A DNA stretch of 64,000 nt from positions 4,712,001 to 4,776,000 of the forward strand of contig OZ316897.1 of assembly GCA_973895155.1 (NCBI GenBank), given 5' to 3'. Positions 57,921 to 64,000 of the stretch are shown piece by piece (within the stretch, counting starts at the first letter, position 1; each line of letters begins with the position of its first letter). Source of the stretch: Marsupella aquatica (taxonomy: Eukaryota; Marchantiophyta). Position numbers and translations under genes: made by a program. The notes under the pieces were generated by a model. That model searched no databases and was not told the origin of the DNA. It saw only the letters and a list, made by a program, of their open reading frames with translations.

Positions 57921-58550
57921 AAGCACAGTTATGCTCGACGCCATTCTCACTACCACGGTGTCATTCTGCGTGCCGGCAGCGCACGACATGGAATGCCATA
58001 GAAAGTTGCCACAAGTTCTCATTGGTATATTTGTGCGATGCGATAAACTGGCGAGTTTTGCGTCCCACCGTCGGCGGGGCATTCTTCGTGTACTCCTTTC
58101 CATTTTCATTCCTGAAGGATTCTGGTAGGAAAAGCAAGGAAGCATTGCGGCGCTTTCTTCTTCATGTGTATTTTGAGTCAAACCTGTTTCAAAAGTGCAG
58201 GTCAGAATGAGTGGTTTTGACCACCATCCATTGATTGGTTGCAGCCGCAATTCTTTGTCAAGAGTCAATCTGTGACACTGACATGAAACAGCTTCATTAG
58301 CAAAAACCTTTGATTCCACAGGAAATTTCACTCAGTTGGCCAGCCATCACCACACCACGGCACCACCTCAATGCAGAATCGCAGATGCAGGATAGCCATA
58401 ATCATTATGTGCTGGAGAGATTTGTGAAGCTGGCTGGCTTGCTTAGCAGATTTGGGTCAACCCTTGGACCTTTGACTTTCTGTTTCAGCTTTAAAGCTAA
58501 CTTTCTCAAAGTGCACACACTTGCGGGAGTCCGGGACGAAGCATCCTGTG
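57921..58550. other. No recognisable gene
   Basis: A 138-codon minus-strand frame at 57915-58331 overlaps low-copy sequence but has no family motif; not accepted as a gene. Confidence 0.35.
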
Positions 58551-58559
58551 CACACTTAA

Positions 58560-60060
58560 CGGGGGTTTGCACTTATCACATAATGCAAACCCTAGAATTG
58601 CGCACATATTTGATAAACGTACACCTTCCATCAATTGCGCACTAGTATAAGAGTACTTCCATCAGTGGGCAGTCTCGTTACTCCCAATTCAAACTGTAGA
58701 TCCTTGCTCAAAATTAGGTGTTCTACTCAGTGCATTTTCGCTACTGAAGAATGGCATGCACTTATCAGTAAATGCAATTTTGATGGGATTGTGCACTTAT
58801 AATGATGTCATTCAGCAAAAGTATTTCATGACTTTCTGCACTTGCAAAAGGTCAGAAAGAGTGCAAACTCCTTGTAGAAAAAGGGGGGAAACAAGAATCA
58901 TTGCAGTTAGCCAGGTTTGCACTTATGCAATGTGCACTTAGAGACCCGACTGCATTTCCTTCCTCCATTAGTATTGTAATCCATTTTTTTGGTTGCTGTC
59001 AGGCAGTCTTTTGCATGTTCAAAGCCTCACAGATTACACTAGATGGATGACACTCTGAGAATTTGCTTACTACTTTGATGGCAGATTATTCAGAATAACA
59101 TCACATATTATTACATCTTATTTATAAAGAGTCAACTACAAGCTAGAGTGGGGGCCTAGGTTTCTAGATTGAAGTCTCTAGACCATAACTCCATGGCTCA
59201 TCACGTGTATGGGAAAACTCATGAGTATGTTATATATCAAATGATAATCATGCATACTTTTTGTCATGATTTCTATTTACATTAAAACAAGGTACACTTT
59301 GGCCCCACCATAACATATGTGCATAGAAAGATGGAGAGCATAAAAAAGAGTATGGTATGTTATATATAATTATTAAAATGATGACATGCATGATGAATGT
59401 TTATCATTTCATTGAAATATGAATAAAGAATATATTTTGGTGACATTTTTATTGTCCCCGCTCTACACATTCAAAGAACGAGTAGTCAAGGCTAGTATTT
59501 ATTATATAAATGACAAAGGAATGATCGATACTTCTAATGAGGAGCACTAATGATTGTTTGACCTACACTTTGTGCAATATGTCTAAGTGGAGGCTTCCGG
59601 GAACAAGAAGACACCCTAAGCTTGCAGTTATCCATGTTATGTACTTCACCATTAATGCATGTTGCACTTCTCCAGATATGTGTGTTAAACTTTCCAATAA
59701 ATGCCAATGAAGTCACTTACGCACTTCCACAAATTTTTTGTCAAGTTATACGCATAGACTTCTGATACTGGATAAGTGCATGAAACTACAATGTGTAGTT
59801 GTCTGTTGCACTTTTCAATAAATTCTTCTAATATATGTGTTGTAGTCATTGATTAATGCATCTTTACTTTATAGACTGGAAATGCCTTTATGTATTGGTC
59901 GTGTAGTGATGGGCAACCTGCACTTACAAATGGTGCATTTTTTGGTGCATTTTTTGGTGCATTTACAAAAGAATTTGCTGTATTATTGAGGGAGTACATG
60001 ACGACCCTGCACTTACTCAGAGAATGCAGTTATACATGCTGCACTTATCCACTGTACACC
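58560..60060. repeat. Cluster of TGCACTT motifs
   Basis: TGCACTT occurs about eleven times on the plus strand and once on the minus strand in 1.5 kb, most often as TGCACTTAT or TGCACTTAC. A 12-base unit GTGCATTTTTTG repeats three times at 59932-59967. No gene is evident. Confidence 0.7.
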
Positions 60061-60913
60061 GAAGTTTGACATGACACTGAGGCAGCTTGGCCAACCATTC
60101 CTATCCTCAAACTCACACACTCAAGCATCTAGCTTGACTATGAGCTCTACACAAGACTAATACCCAGCTTACACATCACATAAGGCCGGTTTGATTGATT
60201 TAATGAAACTGGTTTTTGATCTCCCTTGTTTTTAATCTATTTGGAGTGCCAAGGATAAAAAAAAAAATCCCTAAAGTCCCTGGAAGTGCCATACTGGCAC
60301 TGTCAGGCTGTCTGCTGCTACTGTCGTCGGCAGGCTGCCCCGGCCCTGGACCGATCACATTGAAATAATACTAGTCAGTGGAACAGGTATAGACCAATTG
60401 AAGTGGAGTATGCAAGTGTGAGGTTCAAATTTCACTTTTGCAACGAAGCTCTTTTGACATAAATACTACCCAAAAGTGATAGCTTTTGCCACTTAGAAAA
60501 AATGGCAAAATTTTGATTTGGATGGGCAGCAGAGGGTGCGCCTGTCATTAATGCATCCCAGGGACTTTTTGTGTCCGTGACTCTTGCTTGATCTCTTGTC
60601 CTGCACCTACTTTCACTAGACAACCAGATGTACCTCTGTGCTTTCCCTTGGTTTGGGAGATCAAATTCTCAAACCTGATTGTCTGCTGTAGCGGGCTCAA
60701 TTCGAAAAAGCAAACCTTCATAAATTATTTGCCCACCCTCTGATTGTCTGTCTAAGGTATAGTTCAGTGGTATTTGGAAATTCTTTGACACATAGGATGT
60801 TGTTTCCAAATAGCAGTCCAATGTACAAATATATGATCGATTCTCAATAATACAACTTGTTAGAGCACTCCCACATGTGTAAATATCTGATCCAAACTCA
60901 ATAAACCAAACTC
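60061..60913. other. No recognisable gene; possible SINE head
   Basis: TAGTCAGTGG near 60372 and GAGGTTCAAATTTC near 60420 have the spacing of Pol III A and B boxes. No tail or duplication was found, so this is only a suspicion. Confidence 0.3.
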
Positions 60914-60924
60914 AATAATACAAC

Positions 60925-61028
60925 CTGTTCCTTTGACTCGGGTGCCAACCCCCTTTTGTGGGTCACCCCTGTTGTATGCTGGATTTTTGGATGAATTTCA
61001 ATGAGTTTTTTCGAGGCAAAAAAAGAAA
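60925..61028 (+). mobile_element. 5'-truncated SINE copy 3
   Basis: Matches the 3' third of the SINE at 55416 (GGGTGCCAACCCCCTT, TGTATGCT, tail TTTCGAGGCAAAAAA). AATAATACAAC lies on both sides (60914-60924 and 61029-61039). Confidence 0.75.
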
Positions 61029-61039
61029 AATAATACAAC

Positions 61040-62463
61040 TTAGAGCACTCCTGCCGGTGCACACCAAACAGCCCCGCCATCGGGGAGTTTAGAGAGGCGG
61101 TGAAGCACCTGTGTATCAAAGTTCATGAAGGGTCTGACAAGTTTCCCCACTTTTCCCACTTTTCAGTTTTGGTGGTTGGACACTAGGAATAGTTAGATTT
61201 CCCTTTCCTTACACACCACAGCAGACCATTAGCCAATTGCAGTTGTTGGGCAATCTTGGGCTGTGTCCCGCTAGCTTGTGGAGCACCGGACTGCCAGCCT
61301 TGGGAAGGAAAGATGTTGGGCTGTGATTCTAGGGTACACAGACCAGGGCACGGTGGGGGTTACAAAACTGAGCTCGCTGGTTGGCCTTGCTATACTCACT
61401 CCCAGTGATGGGTGTAACACATCACATGCAGAAATTACTCTAAAAATATATGGGGTAACATGCCTTCCCCACCAGTTCTTTAGTGTGAGGGCTTTTGTAA
61501 CAACATAGTATGGGGTTTGGAGATTAGCAAGGTTAGAAACGTCATCCTGAAAACAAGGTAGTGCTCTCTGGCTTGGACACAGAGGATGGGGCGTACAGAG
61601 ACATAAGATCCAAACTCAATCTTGGATGTTGGGATTTAGAAGCTGTTGTCACACCAAAACCCTAAAAAATCAAAAAATCAAAGAAGGATTCACGGAACAG
61701 CAAGCAAAGGATGGTCATGTACAAGACAAGACGGCTGAAAGTCAAAGGCCAGGAAGTGCCCGCTGGGCTTGGACAAGGGGAACCTGCAAGTGGGTTGGAA
61801 CTGTACCTATTGCTGATTTAAGACATAATATCAAGGTCTAAGTGGATGCATGCCGACATTTGCAGAATGATTATTTAGCGTTATTTACACCCTCACAACA
61901 AAACACAAAAGTTCCGTGCAAGACAAGAAAACAGCAAGAAAACAACCAGGAAAACAGATTTCTTCATTCCCTCTTTGAGACTTAGGATGAAATTAAGAGA
62001 AATAATGAATTGGATGATCTCACGACATTACGAAATGAATATCTGGATGACAAAATGAGGAGACTTTTTGAGGGTTTGCCCTTCTAGCATTGTGTACCGT
62101 TCCTCAAAGATTTTTCCGTTTCTCAAAGAAGAATTTGAGGCAACGGAAAGAGAAAATCTACAATATAATTCTAAATTCAGCAGGATTACATTAAACTGAG
62201 ATTTGTAGTACAAATCTGTCAGTAGTTTTTTCACGTCCGTCCTTTCAATGCCAATTGTAATCTTCTCTCTGGGCTGGTCCATCTGGATTCTGGTGCAGCA
62301 TGAATGGATTGACGTACCTTCTCAGCATCCGCATTATAAACCTTTGAAAGGAATTGACCATAATATTTTAAGCTATGGTCTCAGTCTAAATTTGTACTTC
62401 CATTGGGGTTCTCGAGAAACAGTAGCCAATCTGTTCAGGATGTCAATGCTCACAAATTCCCCA
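61040..62463. other. No recognisable gene
   Basis: Low-copy-looking sequence; frames of 70-85 codons have no known motif. Confidence 0.4.
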
Positions 62464-62574
62464 ATCGAGGGCTGAGCGATCGACACCCAGGTCTTGCTCA
62501 GACGAACACAATCGAAGAGGAGTATATGATCGAGGGCTGAAAGATTGACACCCATGCTCGTTCAGACGAACGCA
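62464..62574. repeat. 65-bp tandem duplication
   Basis: ATCGAGGGCTGA ... GACACCCA ... CAGACGAAC occurs at 62464-62510 and 62529-62574. Confidence 0.85.
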
Positions 62575-63630
62575 TTAAAAATTGAACAGGGAGTCTATCT
62601 ATGAGGTCCGTTTGCGCTGCATGCAAAATGTGCATGAGCACTTGTCGTGTGGCTTCCTTCGTGGGCCCCTCTCCGTCTCTAAGTCTATTGGTCTCTCCCT
62701 CTTCTTCCTGTTTTGTCTCTCAGTCCTGTCGTCTCTGTTTTGTCTGCGAACCTTGGGAGGGGAACAAACCGAGAGACATGCCCGAAGGTTTTACTAACCT
62801 TGACACGAGAATCACGCAAGCTGGTGTAATCACAGGCACACCGGCCCCGAGCTGCTGTCGTCTGGAATCGCTCTAACCTGTCACCGACCTTATTACTCAC
62901 AAGCTAGCCATGCTGAAGAGGAGCTGCAAAACTTGGATCCTACAGTGTGCAGCCAGAGTGTGACATACCTGGCACAGGTTGTAAAGCACATGGAATTTGG
63001 CAGAGGCCGCCCTTAACAAACGCGTCTTAAGAGTGAAATAATACTGTCTTGTTAGATGGGACCTGGGCGTATATCGTCACCTTCGCTGATCTGCTGACGC
63101 TTCCGTTCTTGAGCACTGTTTAAACACATGGAAAATCCTTCCTTTTTGCGTGTACCTGAAAGCCGTGTATTTCTAGAGCGGGGGGGCTCGTTGCACGCTG
63201 GTAAGTTTAGCATGGAACACATTCGGGGAATAATCGTGGTCTTTCTCGAAGGGTATCTGTAGAGCAAAGCCACGACAAAGCATGCCGTACGCTCACCGTT
63301 GGCTCACACCCGGGCCGGGCATGCTCTTCTAGCTACCCCAGGCATTGCACTCAATAGGACATTGGTGCCATCATACAGTGCTAAATTTGCAGATGTCGAA
63401 GGTACGGCACCGGGACCTGTACTGGCCTAGAGAAGTTTTCAAAGCTAAATGTTTAAACGACCTCCATCTCCATGAAGAACTTATATCATGTCCCTGATAG
63501 AAGCACGGACGCTGTTTAAATATTTTACTGGCTAGAAGGTCGGTGGTAAATGAGACTCACAATTTGAATAGTTTACAGAAAAAGGGTGGCCAGGGTTCAA
63601 GAAATGTCGACGTCATCTGTTCAAAGGCTC
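62575..63630. other. No recognisable gene; upstream of the terminal gene
   Basis: Short frames on both strands without family motifs. GC content rises slightly towards the terminal gene. Confidence 0.4.
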
Positions 63631-63662
63631 GCCCAATAAGCTGTTTCAACCTTCTATTTAAA
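63631..63662 (+). promoter_or_regulatory. Promoter of the terminal gene (CCAAT and TATA boxes)
   Basis: A CCAAT motif at about 63633 and a TATTTAAA at 63655-63662 stand about 165 bases before the ATG at 63828. A GACGTCA-type bZIP site lies near 63609-63615. Spacing is typical for a plant promoter with a leader of about 135 bases. Confidence 0.55.
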
Positions 63663-63827
63663 CGCAGCTACTGGCACCACTCTCTGCACTGAGCTGATTA
63701 TTGCTGTCAATCCTTAGAAGAAGCTGCTGTACTCGTCTGGTGTCACTTGTTGACAGCCACATTCTGTCTGTTCTGTTGCACAACATTTACTGAGAAACGT
63801 AGGCAATCATTGCAATTTTCAAGCAGC

Positions 63828-64000
63828 ATGTCTTCCTCATCATACCGTAGAATCATGGATCCTTTGGCCTCTTCTCACACAGCGGGCTCGCGCACTGGAA
63901 AATGCCTTCTAGTTGTGTTCTTCGTTCTTGTACTCTTCTGTCACAGCATTGTGGCCATTGCAGTTGCATCAGACTCCGGAAATCTTCAAGGTACCGGCAA
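63828..64000 (+). CDS. Probable secreted or membrane protein, N-terminal exon (partial)
   Basis: The ATG at 63828 opens a frame that runs to the window end. It starts MSSSSYRRIMDPLASS, then TGKCLLVVFFVLVLFCHS and IVAIAVASDSG. A basic region (YRR, then GSRTGK) followed by about 20 hydrophobic residues is a signal peptide or signal anchor. The product family is not recognisable from 57 codons. The start is supported by the TATA box 165 bases upstream and by no earlier in-frame ATG after the expected transcription start. GGTACC near 63991 might be a splice donor. Confidence 0.5.
   Translation, partial: MSSSSYRRIMDPLASSHTAGSRTGKCLLVVFFVLVLFCHSIVAIAVASDSGNLQGTG

Noticed and set aside
61270-61350. 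Possible tRNA/SINE head at TAGCTTGTGGAGCACC
   Set aside because: The B box is degenerate and no tail or target duplication was found.

Overview
This is a gene-poor, transposon-dense stretch of a land-plant nuclear genome. The plant call rests on three things. A copia-type primer-binding site is complementary to plant initiator tRNA-Met. There is an EDM2-type PHD cluster, a plant-specific arrangement. Helitron, TRIM and MULE remnants have plant-typical termini. The lineage cannot be fixed from sequence alone. Only two complete host genes are visible in 64 kb, so a large genome is likely. One 100-base run of N (17876-17975) marks an assembly gap.

Layout. 1-5 kb: a decayed LTR-retrotransposon repeat on the minus strand (family B, also at 42-44.9 kb and 50.6-51.6 kb), then a minus-strand copia LTR with its primer-binding site and a gag-like remnant. 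6.5-6.9 kb: a broken EDM2-like PHD-finger fragment (minus). 7-20 kb: repeats only, including a complete-looking 578-bp MULE-like foldback element with a 9-10 bp target duplication (13237-13814) and a Helitron tail. 20.4-21.7 kb: a degenerate ~80-bp tandem repeat, a small hairpin-bearing repeat and an intact 332-bp TRIM element whose two 137-bp LTRs each hold a tRNA-like sequence. 24.7-27.5 kb: ZNHIT2 homologue (4 exons, minus). 28.2-29.4 kb: Helitron helicase tail, terminal hairpins and a GATGTCAAGG-type minisatellite. 30.9-34.1 kb: small repeats. 34.7-39.8 kb: RAD17 (13 exons, minus). 41.2-44.9 kb: family B copy 2 with a nested solo LTR. 46.9-51.6 kb: a GC-rich array, a promoter-like TATA, a gag-like ORF of 592 codons and family B copy 3. 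52.4-52.8 kb: a copia-type solo LTR with a perfect 5-bp duplication. 55.4-61 kb: three copies of a tRNA-derived SINE family and a cluster of TGCACTT motifs. 63.7-64 kb: promoter and first exon of a gene for a probable secreted or membrane protein, cut by the window end.

The two complete genes do not form a pathway. RAD17 is the checkpoint clamp loader that places the 9-1-1 complex on damaged DNA. ZNHIT2 is a HIT zinc-finger cofactor of R2TP/RUVBL-type assembly. They are neighbours on the same strand 7 kb apart. For both, the exons I derived give an uninterrupted reading frame with GT..AG borders, and the exon sums are exact multiples of three.

The most unusual object is the TRIM at 21338-21669. 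It has two LTRs, a primer-binding site, a purine tract, a target duplication, and in each LTR a 70-nt sequence with the canonical tRNA layout (A box, B box, acceptor, D and T stems). This is a parallel to Cassandra elements, which carry 5S rRNA in their LTRs.
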